A stretch of 64,000 nucleotides of DNA from positions 1 to 64,000 of IMG/VR virus record IMGVR_UViG_3300013212_000061; one strand, written 5' to 3'. Each line of letters begins with the position of its first letter. Position 1 is the stretch's first letter. The notes below the pieces were generated by a model that saw only the letters and a list, made by a program, of their open reading frames with translations, was not told the DNA's origin and did not search any database. The stretch is from a virus. Shown here piece after piece: positions 15,331-23,147 of the stretch. Made by a program: the position numbers and the translations under genes.

Positions 15331-16727
15331 TGATACTCGACATCGAACAGCGTGAAAAAGATGTTATCATTTCATACTACAATGACAAGGGAGAAGTAGC
15401 ATTCAAACAATACCCAGTGGATAAATTCCAAAATTGGTATGTTTGTGATGACAAAGACAAAGCGGCCAGTCCAGACTATAAAAACTGGGATGGCCGCCCT
15501 GTTAAACTAGGATATGGAAAACAATTCAATAAGTTTTCTATTCTTTATTTTTTAGATAATCTTTCAGAGAAGGACAAAAAAGACCTAACAGCATATAATA
15601 TGCCAAAAACCTATTTTGTCGATATTGAAACTGAAATTGTTGACGGCTTTCCAAAAGCCGAAGAGGCCAAAAGTAGAATTCTTTCATTCTCAATAATTAC
15701 TCCAGACCGTAAAGCAATCGTGCTTGGACTGGAAGATATGGCTTCAGATAAAATCCAAAAGATTCAAGATGATACTAATGAGTATTTCAAAGACTTTGAC
15801 CAGGACTGGGAATTTAAGTACCATAAGTTCAAGTCTGAGTACGACATGGTTTACACATTCTTAATGAAATTCTTACCAAAGTTTCCAATGATGACTGGGT
15901 GGAATTTTATCAACTATGACTGGCAATATATTGTTAATCGTTGTAAAAGACTTCAAATTGATATTAAAGAAGTTGGTATGACAAATTCAATCGATCATAC
16001 TGATGGTCGACCTCTTCATATCGGAATTCTTGACTACATGCAATTGTATGACAAATATGACCGAACGGTAAAAGTTAAAGAATCCAACTCATTAGATTAT
16101 GTTTCTAGTCAAGTTTTGAATGTTAACAAAATCAAGTTCACTGGTTCACTACAGGACTTATACCGTGATAACTTTGTTAAGTACATATATTATAACGTTG
16201 TCGATTCAGTGCTTGTGTATTACATTGACCAGAAGTTGAAGTCGATGGAGGTACTATTAACACTGGCAAATATTACAAATATGCCCTTATATAAAGCAAG
16301 TTCTCCAGTGGCAGTTACTGAATCTATTATGGCCAGAAAATTGGCTGAGCAAGGAATGCGAATTGGAAGTGAAGAGAAATCTGATAGTCAAAAAGATGGC
16401 CAATACGCTGGAGCATTCGTAAAAGAACCAATCTTAGGATTCTATGAAGGTGTAAGTGCATTCGATTTTGCTTCACTGTATCCTTCGATCATGAGACAAT
16501 TCAATATATCTCCAGATGCATACATCGAAAAGATTTATAAGAGTGAAATTGATGAACGTAGAAAGAACAAAGAGGTTATAGTTTGTGATAATGGTGTAGT
16601 TTACAAAACTGAAGATTCAATCTTAAGAAAGATATTAAGTGACCTATATGCACAGCGTAAAGATTATAAAAAAACTTCTTATGAATACTTCACAAAAGCT
16701 GACCGGTTGAAAAAACTGCTCCAATAA
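15330..16727 (+). CDS. 43A: DNA polymerase family B, N-terminal part (gp43-like, split gene)
   Basis: A 465-residue protein with the 3'-5' exonuclease motifs FVDIETE (about 97-103), GWNFINYDWQYI, and NVVDS, followed by polymerase motif A, DFASLYPSI (about 378-386). It ends in the fingers region (YFTKADRLKKLLQ) and lacks motifs B and C. Those are encoded 6.4 kb downstream at 23148. The two parts together (863 residues) are close to T4 gp43 (898). The break falls between motifs A and B. No intron or endonuclease remnant lies at the break; ribonucleotide reductase follows. Confidence 0.9.
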   Translation: MILDIEQREKDVIISYYNDKGEVAFKQYPVDKFQNWYVCDDKDKAASPDYKNWDGRPVKLGYGKQFNKFSILYFLDNLSEKDKKDLTAYNMPKTYFVDIETEIVDGFPKAEEAKSRILSFSIITPDRKAIVLGLEDMASDKIQKIQDDTNEYFKDFDQDWEFKYHKFKSEYDMVYTFLMKFLPKFPMMTGWNFINYDWQYIVNRCKRLQIDIKEVGMTNSIDHTDGRPLHIGILDYMQLYDKYDRTVKVKESNSLDYVSSQVLNVNKIKFTGSLQDLYRDNFVKYIYYNVVDSVLVYYIDQKLKSMEVLLTLANITNMPLYKASSPVAVTESIMARKLAEQGMRIGSEEKSDSQKDGQYAGAFVKEPILGFYEGVSAFDFASLYPSIMRQFNISPDAYIEKIYKSEIDERRKNKEVIVCDNGVVYKTEDSILRKILSDLYAQRKDYKKTSYEYFTKADRLKKLLQ

Positions 16728-16733
16728 CATGTA

Positions 16734-16742
16734 TATATATAA
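16734..16742 (+). promoter_or_regulatory. Promoter-like box TATATATAA
   Basis: In the short gap after the polymerase N-terminal gene, 29 nt before the nrdB ATG. Similar to the late-type box but with T in place of G, so weaker support. Confidence 0.35.
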
Positions 16743-16771
16743 ACCGCGAAACTTAAAAAAATAATTACTAA

Positions 16772-17749
16772 ATGAGCAATATCTTTGAAAAAAGGGTAAA
16801 CATTTTACCCTACGAATACCCATCCCTATTAGCATACAAAGACGCAATCCGCCATTCATACTGGATTCACACAGAATTTAACTTTACAACAGATATTGAT
16901 GACTTTATGACTAAAGTAACTGAATCAGAGCGTGAAGTAATTAAAAGATCGATGCTTGCAATCGCACAAATCGAGGTTAACGTTAAAACATTTTGGGCAG
17001 ATCTTTATAAAAGAATGCCAATCACTGAAATTGGAGATGTTGGAATGACATTTGCCGAAAGTGAAGTGCGACACAAAGATGCTTACGCACAATTATTAAG
17101 AGTCCTAGGATTAGAAGACGAATTCCAACATGTAGTAGAAATTCCAGCAATTAAAGATAGAATTGCATACTTAAGTAAGTATTTGGATGGTACAAGAAGT
17201 AAGGACAATAAAATGTATACGAAATCCGTACTGTTATTTTCATTGTTTATAGAACATGTTAGTCTATTTAGCCAATTCTTTATTATGATGTCCTTTAACA
17301 AAGAGAAAAACCTTTTTAAAGGTATTTCAAATGTAGTTGAAGCGACAAGTAAAGAGGAGGAAATCCACGGTAACTTCGGATCTGAATTGATTAACATTAT
17401 TAAGAGAGAGAATCCAGAATGGTTTGATGAGGAATTCGAACAACTTATAGATTCTGCCTGTAAAAAAGCGTACCTAGCAGAGGTTAAAATTCTTGATTGG
17501 ATTTTTGAAAAGGGTGAACTTGATTTCCTATCAAAGGAGACTATTAAACAATTTATCCAAAACCGTTTTAATAATTCCCTACAAAGAATTGGAATGAAAC
17601 CTGTATTTGATGTTGATTTTACAGAAATTGAAAAGTCCCTATGGTTTGACGTTGAGATTCTTTCAACTAAAGAGGGAGACTTTTTTTACAAGAAGCAAAT
17701 CGATTATTTTAAGAAAGGTAAGTCAATAACTGAAGACGATTTATTTTAA
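16772..17749 (+). CDS. nrdB: Ribonucleotide reductase class I beta subunit
   Basis: A 325-residue protein. E98, H101 and Y105 in SEVRHKDAY have the same spacing as E115, H118 and Y122 of E. coli NrdB, so the metal site and radical tyrosine look intact. EEEIHGNFG supplies the second Glu/His pair. The C-terminus SITEDDLF would bind the alpha subunit. It forms a pair with nrdA 21 nt downstream. It lies inside the split polymerase gene, providing dNTPs for phage replication. Confidence 0.92.
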   Translation: MSNIFEKRVNILPYEYPSLLAYKDAIRHSYWIHTEFNFTTDIDDFMTKVTESEREVIKRSMLAIAQIEVNVKTFWADLYKRMPITEIGDVGMTFAESEVRHKDAYAQLLRVLGLEDEFQHVVEIPAIKDRIAYLSKYLDGTRSKDNKMYTKSVLLFSLFIEHVSLFSQFFIMMSFNKEKNLFKGISNVVEATSKEEEIHGNFGSELINIIKRENPEWFDEEFEQLIDSACKKAYLAEVKILDWIFEKGELDFLSKETIKQFIQNRFNNSLQRIGMKPVFDVDFTEIEKSLWFDVEILSTKEGDFFYKKQIDYFKKGKSITEDDLF

Positions 17750-17770
17750 AATTTAAAAACAAAGAACAAA

Positions 17771-19396
17771 ATGGAATATCAAAAGAATTACTGGCTTAAT
17801 GAAGACAGTAGAACATTTTTATCTAGAGGTTATATCACAGAATCTCCAGAGCAGCGAATTAAAGATGTAGCAAATACCGCAGAAAGAGACTTAAAAATTG
17901 AAGGATTTGCAAAAAAGTTTGAGGACTATATGACTAGAGGATTCTATAGTTTATCAACTCCAGTTTGGATTAATTATGGAAAAGACAAGGGACTTCCGGT
18001 TAGTTGTTATGGAAGTAACGTAGATGATACTTTAGATAGTATCTTAAATGGAAGTAGAGAAGTTGGAATGATGTCAAAATACGGAGGAGGAACTTCGGCA
18101 TTTTTAGGAAACATCAGGGCAAGAGGTACTAAAATTTCAACAGGTGGAACTGCAGATGGTCCAGTACATTATGCCAGATTATACGATACAACAGTTGATG
18201 TATGCAAACAATCAGAGGCCAGAAGAGGCGCATGTGCAGTTTGGTTACCAGTAGAACACAATGACATTCTAGAATTTTTAGATATCGGAACCGATGGTAA
18301 TCCAATTCAAAACCTACAATATGGTGTTACTGTCACCGACGCTTGGATTGCTGAGATGAAAGCAGGAGACGCAGATAAACGTAAAATCTGGGCTAAAATA
18401 ATCCAAAGACGTAATGAGTTTGGTTTTCCTTACATTATGTTTAAGGACAATACCAATAACAATTCGCCATATAAAGAATTGGGACTTGAAATTACCGCAA
18501 GTAACCTTTGTAGTGAAATTCAATTACCAACAGACAGTTTTAATTCATTTGTTTGTTGTTTAGGTTCTATCAATTTATTACATTGGGAAGAAATTAAAGA
18601 GACTGATGCAATCGAAGTTTATGTTCAGTTCTTAAACGCAGTTATGGACGAATTCGTCAACAAGTCTTATAATATGCCTGGAATGAAAAGAGCATGGAGA
18701 TTTGCAAATGACCACAGATCGTTAGGTCTTGGAGTATTGGGTTATCATTCACTATTTCAGGCTAAATTAATTAGCTTTGATTCACTTCAAGCAAAACAAT
18801 TAAACCATGAAATCTTTTCAACAATAAAAGAACGTAGCGAGGCGGCTTCAAGATGGTTGCACGATGAGAAAGGTTACCGTTCAATCCGTCCAGGTTATGC
18901 AAACACTACCCTAGTTGCGATTGCTCCTACAAAAAGTAGTTCATTTATCCTAGGACAGGTAAGTATGGGAATTGAACCAATCAAATCTAATTATTTTATT
19001 AAAGATTTGGCCAAGTCAAAAACAATTTATAAGAACCCTTTCTTAATTCAAGAGCTGGACAAATATGGTTTAAATACACCAGATGTTTGGGAAGGAATCT
19101 TAAAACGTGACGGGAGTGTACAACATTTAGACTTTCCAACTAAAGAGGTTTTTAAATCTTTTGTTGAAATCAGTCCAAAGGAAATAGTACTACAAGCGGC
19201 TCAAAGACAACAATTTATTGACCAATCACAGTCACTAAATTTAATGATACATCCATCAGTTTCGGCTAAGGACATTAATACACTATACCTTTACGCACAT
19301 GAGGAAGGGGTTAAAACCCTATACTATCAATTTAGTCAAAGTTCAGCCCAGTCTTTTGCAAGAGACATTCTTGAATGCACAAGCTGCGAGGCGTAA
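17771..19396 (+). CDS. nrdA: Ribonucleotide reductase class I alpha subunit, short form
   Basis: A 541-residue protein. VSCYGSN holds the first redox Cys; NLCSEIQLP (about 244-252) the catalytic Asn, thiyl Cys and Glu; VCCLGSI the second redox Cys; KTLYYQF the paired radical-transfer tyrosines; CTSCEA the C-terminal CxxC that takes electrons from thioredoxin or glutaredoxin (a thioredoxin is encoded at 63647). It is much shorter than E. coli NrdA and begins without an N-terminal ATP-cone, so dATP inhibition is probably absent. A terminator follows after about 60 nt. Confidence 0.92.
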   Translation: MEYQKNYWLNEDSRTFLSRGYITESPEQRIKDVANTAERDLKIEGFAKKFEDYMTRGFYSLSTPVWINYGKDKGLPVSCYGSNVDDTLDSILNGSREVGMMSKYGGGTSAFLGNIRARGTKISTGGTADGPVHYARLYDTTVDVCKQSEARRGACAVWLPVEHNDILEFLDIGTDGNPIQNLQYGVTVTDAWIAEMKAGDADKRKIWAKIIQRRNEFGFPYIMFKDNTNNNSPYKELGLEITASNLCSEIQLPTDSFNSFVCCLGSINLLHWEEIKETDAIEVYVQFLNAVMDEFVNKSYNMPGMKRAWRFANDHRSLGLGVLGYHSLFQAKLISFDSLQAKQLNHEIFSTIKERSEAASRWLHDEKGYRSIRPGYANTTLVAIAPTKSSSFILGQVSMGIEPIKSNYFIKDLAKSKTIYKNPFLIQELDKYGLNTPDVWEGILKRDGSVQHLDFPTKEVFKSFVEISPKEIVLQAAQRQQFIDQSQSLNLMIHPSVSAKDINTLYLYAHEEGVKTLYYQFSQSSAQSFARDILECTSCEA

Positions 19397-19490
19397 GAAA
19401 CCGGCAATCTGAAACATGATTGCATTTTAGGACCGGGACTAGTTCACGGAGGTGTAAAGCAGGGAATTCGCTACTCCCTGCTTTTTTATG
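19397..19490 (+). ncRNA. Possible small structured RNA or 3'UTR after nrdA
   Basis: Between the nrdA stop and the terminator lies a GC-richer segment with a hairpin GCAATC/GATTGC (within 19406-19426) and a CCG...CGG pair (around 19432-19449). It could be a processed 3'UTR RNA. It may also be just the end of the nrdA mRNA. Confidence 0.25.
19456..19488 (+). terminator. Rho-independent terminator
   Basis: Perfect 10-bp stem AAAGCAGGGA (19456-19465) / TCCCTGCTTT (19475-19484), then T. Closes the nrdBA unit. Confidence 0.9.
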
Positions 19491-19503
19491 TTTAAAATCT
19501 AGG

Positions 19504-19512
19504 GATATATAA
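19504..19512 (+). promoter_or_regulatory. Late-promoter-like box GATATATAA
   Basis: 22 nt before the ATG at 19535 and just after the nrdA terminator, so the ATP-grasp and dehydrogenase pair has its own late-type promoter. Confidence 0.5.
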
Positions 19513-19534
19513 ATAAAATAAAAATCTTTTGCAA

Positions 19535-20617
19535 ATGATTCCAATCAAGCTTTTCGAAGAATTCTTATACGAAGAAAATCTTAAAAACAAATACGCTAAG
19601 AAAGTGGCATGGATTATGAAGTCTCATGATATTCATGCAACTTCAGGCGATGTTAATGGCCGCGAAAAGAAATACAATATCGCCGCTAAAGGTAACCTAT
19701 TCTTAAACTATGCAACCAAAGAGGACTTTAAAGATGATGCAGTTGTAGTACCTGGAAATGTTCCAATACTTAATTATGGAGGAGCAGTAGACCCGGAGGC
19801 TATTGGATTCTTAAAGAATAAAGGAATCAACAATGATAATCTATACAACAAAAGAGAATTACTTCCACTATCAGGAGACAAGATAAAATTTGCTAAAGCA
19901 GCCGCAAAATTTGATTGGCTTCCAAAAACAGTTTTTACAAAAGAGGATGCCATTAAAGGAGACGTTGGTTTCCCGGTAATTGCAAAAATAAAAGATGGAC
20001 ACAGTGGAGTTGGAATTCAAAGGTTTGACACCGCCAAAGAATTAGAAGAGAGCAAAGATACATTCGATATCTTTTGTCAATTTATAGATTTTGCAAGAGA
20101 ATATAGAGTAATGTTTTGTAGAGACAAGATATTTGTTATCAACGAAAGAGTACCTAGAATTGAGGACGACCGTTCAATCAAAACTAAAACTGCCGATGAA
20201 AAAATCAGTTTTACTTATGTTTATCAAGACAGAAAGAAAGTTGACCCTGAATTTATTGAAAATGTGTTATCAATTTGCAAAGACGTTAAAACATTCTTAG
20301 ACCTAGACTTATGGGCCCTAGATATTGTAGTAGATAAAAAGGGTAAAATGTGGATTATGGAAACATCATCTGCTACCGGACTTGGAAGTGTTAAAATGTG
20401 CGAAGTTTATAAGGCAATGTATGAAGATTTTTACGGAGAAGCAATAGATGACGAATTCTTAGAGGACATTTACCTAAAATACGTAGTTCCTGGACATCAA
20501 AATTATTACCCAAAATTTAAAAAAGAAATCGATTCATCACAATGGCCGATGGATTACAAAATATTGACTGATCCGAAAGCAAAAGATGGATATAGATATT
20601 TTTTTAATTTAGATTAA
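19535..20617 (+). CDS. ATP-grasp ligase with capsid-targeting-like leader
   Basis: A 360-residue protein from ATG 19535 (the frame is open from a TTG at 19529). It starts MIPIKLFEEFLYEE, the shared leader with a possible FLYE|E cut. GFPVIAKIKDGHSGVG (about 144-160) is the ATP-grasp nucleotide-binding strand pair, and LDIVV...MWIMETSSATGLG (about 264-284) the metal-binding site. ATP-grasp enzymes join a carboxylate to an amine or thiol through an acyl-phosphate. It lies 1 nt before a carboxyethyl-ornithine-synthase-like gene, which could supply or use its substrate. The leader suggests packaging in the head. Confidence 0.75.
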   Translation: MIPIKLFEEFLYEENLKNKYAKKVAWIMKSHDIHATSGDVNGREKKYNIAAKGNLFLNYATKEDFKDDAVVVPGNVPILNYGGAVDPEAIGFLKNKGINNDNLYNKRELLPLSGDKIKFAKAAAKFDWLPKTVFTKEDAIKGDVGFPVIAKIKDGHSGVGIQRFDTAKELEESKDTFDIFCQFIDFAREYRVMFCRDKIFVINERVPRIEDDRSIKTKTADEKISFTYVYQDRKKVDPEFIENVLSICKDVKTFLDLDLWALDIVVDKKGKMWIMETSSATGLGSVKMCEVYKAMYEDFYGEAIDDEFLEDIYLKYVVPGHQNYYPKFKKEIDSSQWPMDYKILTDPKAKDGYRYFFNLD

Positions 20618-20618
20618 T

Positions 20619-21677
20619 ATGAAAACAGGAATATTTAAAACATCGCTAAAGGAAAACGAAAAACGAATTCCAATCCACCCAGCCCATATTGAAAGGCTAT
20701 CCGGAGAAATAATTAAAGAACTCTTATTTGAAGAGGGATATGGAGATGACTATGGCTATTCAGACTCTCAACTCGAACAAATGGGTTGCAAGTTTGCCAG
20801 TCGTGCGGATCTTTTTAAAGAGTGCAACATAATTATATTACCAAAACCACTCGCTGAAGACCTAAAACAAATACAGGATGGTGCAACTCTATGCGGTTGG
20901 ACCCATGCAGTTCAACAGAGGGACATTACAGACATTGCTATCGAAAAAGGGTTAACACTTATTGCTTGGGAAGAGATGAACAGTGTTTCCAAAAACCAAA
21001 AGTTGCATACATTCTATCGGAACAATGAACTTGCTGGATACGCTGGCGTTATACATTACCTACAATTAGCAGGTCTTGATGGACACTATGGAGACCGTAA
21101 GAAGGTTGTTATTTTTGGATTTGGTTCTGTAAGTAAAGGAGCAATCTATGCCCTACAGGGTAGAGGTTTTAATAACATTACCGTTTATACTCAAAGACCT
21201 ACACACTTAGTTGCCGACAAAAATCCTGACGTCTGGTACAAAAACTTTAATGACGATGACGTTTGGGAAGACATGTATTCTGCCAATATTATATTTAATG
21301 GAGTCTTACAGGATGTAAATAATCCACTAATGTTTATTAAAGATTTGAATCAATTGGATCAACTACGCAGAAACTGCGCAATTATCGATATCAGTTGTGA
21401 CAGGGGAATGGGATTCTTTTTTGCAGAACCTACATCATTTGAAAATCCAATTATAAAATTAAGAAGAGGGATACAGTACTATTCAGTCGATCATACTCCA
21501 ACATACTTATGGAATGCAGCATCTAGAGAAATCTCTGCCGCGCTTGTACCTTACTTAGATACTATAATAGAACCTCAAAAATGGAAAGACAATCCAGTTA
21601 TTAATGCTTCTATCGATATTGCATGTGGAACTATTATTAATCAAAACATAAACAAATTTCAAAAAAGGAATATATAA
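20619..21677 (+). CDS. N5-(carboxyethyl)ornithine synthase-like dehydrogenase
   Basis: A 352-residue protein of the alanine dehydrogenase/PNT fold. The N-terminal FKTSLKENEKRIPIHPAHI block, GWTHAVQQRDITD, AWEEMNS, NNELAGYAGVIHYL, the NAD(P) motif FGFGSVSKGA (about 167-176), IIDISCDR, SVDHTPTYLW and a final NQNINKFQKR all align by memory with lactococcal N5-(L-1-carboxyethyl)-L-ornithine synthase. That enzyme reductively condenses pyruvate with the side-chain amine of ornithine or lysine using NADPH. The match is strong for the family; substrate is inferred. Very unusual in a phage. Confidence 0.75.
   Translation: MKTGIFKTSLKENEKRIPIHPAHIERLSGEIIKELLFEEGYGDDYGYSDSQLEQMGCKFASRADLFKECNIIILPKPLAEDLKQIQDGATLCGWTHAVQQRDITDIAIEKGLTLIAWEEMNSVSKNQKLHTFYRNNELAGYAGVIHYLQLAGLDGHYGDRKKVVIFGFGSVSKGAIYALQGRGFNNITVYTQRPTHLVADKNPDVWYKNFNDDDVWEDMYSANIIFNGVLQDVNNPLMFIKDLNQLDQLRRNCAIIDISCDRGMGFFFAEPTSFENPIIKLRRGIQYYSVDHTPTYLWNAASREISAALVPYLDTIIEPQKWKDNPVINASIDIACGTIINQNINKFQKRNI
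21669..21677 (+). promoter_or_regulatory. Late-promoter-like box AATATATAA
   Basis: Overlaps the stop codon of the upstream gene (codons for N, I and stop) and lies 23 nt before the ATA start at 21701. Confidence 0.45.
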
Positions 21678-21700
21678 ATAAAAAAAAATAAAAAACGATA

Positions 21701-22144
21701 ATAAAACACATTAAACTATACGAAGAATTTGTAAACGAAGACTTAGGAATAATTGACATTGCATTAGGAGCCGCAGTTGGAGTTGCAGGTCTATTGGCAT
21801 TAGTTCAAGGTTTACCGGTAGTAGGTAGGGTTCTTGGAGATGCTGCTGAAGCATTAGCAAATAGGACTGAAGCAAAAGCTAAGCAAGCAGCAAAAGGTAA
21901 AAGAAAAGAATTAATTGGAGAAATCATTAAGAAATTTGAAGGAGATACAAAACTTAAACAAATGTATCAAGACTTGCCTGAGTATGGCGCAATGGGAAGT
22001 AGTCAAAAAACACTTAAAGCCAATAGTGAAAGAAGAAACCAATTAACAACAATCGGAAATTATATTAAATCTAAACTAACACAAGAGGAAATGGAATACT
22101 TTACCGATATTTCTTCTATGCTAAGAACTGGAGACGTAAGATAA
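21701..22144 (+). CDS. Small membrane-associated protein with capsid-targeting-like leader and ATA start
   Basis: The frame reads (ATA)KHIKLYEEFVNEDLG from 21701, an exact match to the shared leader except that the start codon is ATA. The next possible starts are inside the protein (TTG 21794), which would remove the leader. After the leader comes a hydrophobic segment (IIDIALGAAVGVAGLLALV), then a basic helical part (RTEAKAKQAAKGKRKE) and a soluble C-terminus, 147 codons in all. Either ATA is used as a rare start or the ATG has mutated. Function unknown; it could be a head-packaged protein that inserts in the host membrane. Confidence 0.65.
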   Translation: MKHIKLYEEFVNEDLGIIDIALGAAVGVAGLLALVQGLPVVGRVLGDAAEALANRTEAKAKQAAKGKRKELIGEIIKKFEGDTKLKQMYQDLPEYGAMGSSQKTLKANSERRNQLTTIGNYIKSKLTQEEMEYFTDISSMLRTGDVR

Positions 22145-22161
22145 AAATATCATTTAATGTA

Positions 22162-22254
22162 ATGGACCCAGCGCCAAATTGCCTACCCTTCTTTATTGGA
22201 ATAATTGGTATATTTTTTATAGTCATGATACTTAATGAATTTAAAAAAAATTAA
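22162..22254 (+). CDS. Single-span membrane microprotein
   Basis: A 30-residue frame: MDPAPNCLPFFIGIIGIFFI, then VMILNEFKKN. A polar N-terminus, one hydrophobic helix and a short basic tail give a plausible N-out/C-in membrane peptide. It is too short to be sure it is translated. A terminator follows, so it is the last gene of the unit. Confidence 0.45.
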   Translation: MDPAPNCLPFFIGIIGIFFIVMILNEFKKN

Positions 22255-22263
22255 ATAATTAAC

Positions 22264-22332
22264 CTCTCCTCAGGATAGAATCGGAGGACCGACTCATACG
22301 AGTTTAACCTGTCAGTAATGGCAGGTTTTTTT
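22264..22332 (+). ncRNA. Possible small RNA with terminator
   Basis: Three hairpins in a row: CCTC/GAGG (around 22266-22286), ACTC/GAGT (around 22292-22303) and AACCTG/CAGGTT. It is GC-richer than its flanks. It could be a 3'UTR-derived or independent small RNA; no promoter was recognised. Confidence 0.3.
22306..22332 (+). terminator. Rho-independent terminator
   Basis: Stem AACCTG (22306-22311) / CAGGTT (22322-22327) followed by seven T. Confidence 0.7.
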
Positions 22333-22357
22333 ATGTGAAACAAAACCCCCTTTTTGT

Positions 22358-22370
22358 CTATAATACTTAA
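22358..22370 (+). promoter_or_regulatory. Promoter-like CTATAATACTTAA
   Basis: Follows a TTTTTG stretch and lies 18 nt before the ATG at 22389, just after a terminator. A similar TTATATAATACC lies before the clamp-loader gene (46668). Candidate early or middle promoter for the replication operon. Confidence 0.4.
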
Positions 22371-22388
22371 ATAATTTAAACACTAAAT

Positions 22389-23144
22389 ATGAAAATTAAA
22401 ATTGACAAAGTAGACCAAAACAATTTCATCGGTTTTGTGAATAGACTTAAGGTTATAGATACCTTTATCTACTTTAAAATCAAGGATGAAGTGGTACAGG
22501 CATCCGCCTATCTTCCACAAAGAGATGCTGTTAAACATCACAGAATTCCAGTGTCGCAAGTATTCCAATTAGAAGACGGTGCTATTAACACATCAAAAGA
22601 ATTAAAAATTGCCTTCTTTGATGCTGGTCGTTTAACTGACGCATTTAAACAATTTGAATTTGGAAACATCCAAGCTGAAATTGAATTCGTAGAAAATGAC
22701 GAGGATTTCGTAGCAACTGAGTTCCGTATTTTCAACAATGAATTGGAAATTAAACTTGCATGTTCTGAGCCTTCATTAGGTTATAAAGACCTTACAGATG
22801 CTCAAATTGCAGGAATCTTTAATATTGACGCAGCAAACTATGTATTTGACATGGATTATACTGCAACTTCAAAAGTTCGTTCTCTTTTTGGATTGGACAA
22901 AGAAGAAACTTTCACTATCTCAACTAATGCAGAAGGTGTCCGAATGAAAGGTAAAACTTACAACTACCTTGTAACCGATTCATTCCAAGGAACCAATCCT
23001 GGAAATGTAACTCTTTTCAAAAAATATTTAAACCTATTAGACAAAGAAGATTATTCAGCAAATGTTATGGATAACCGAGTAGTATTACGCTCAAAAGATT
23101 CAGAAACATTACTAACTATCGCTACTTGCCAAACAGCTGAATAA
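22389..23144 (+). CDS. Putative sliding clamp (gp45-like)
   Basis: A 251-residue protein made of alternating beta strands with no catalytic motif, acidic overall. Its length and strand pattern fit a phage PCNA-type clamp (T4 gp45 is 228 residues). It sits 3 nt before the second part of the polymerase, as gp45 sits near gp43 in T4-like replication clusters. Sequence similarity to gp45 is not visible by eye, so the call rests on size, fold pattern and position. Confidence 0.5.
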   Translation: MKIKIDKVDQNNFIGFVNRLKVIDTFIYFKIKDEVVQASAYLPQRDAVKHHRIPVSQVFQLEDGAINTSKELKIAFFDAGRLTDAFKQFEFGNIQAEIEFVENDEDFVATEFRIFNNELEIKLACSEPSLGYKDLTDAQIAGIFNIDAANYVFDMDYTATSKVRSLFGLDKEETFTISTNAEGVRMKGKTYNYLVTDSFQGTNPGNVTLFKKYLNLLDKEDYSANVMDNRVVLRSKDSETLLTIATCQTAE

Positions 23145-23147
23145 TTT

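Noticed and set aside
16728-23147. Intron or intein as the cause of the split polymerase
   Set aside because: No intein splice motifs, intron core or endonuclease are present at either border; the first part ends in its own stop and the second has its own start.
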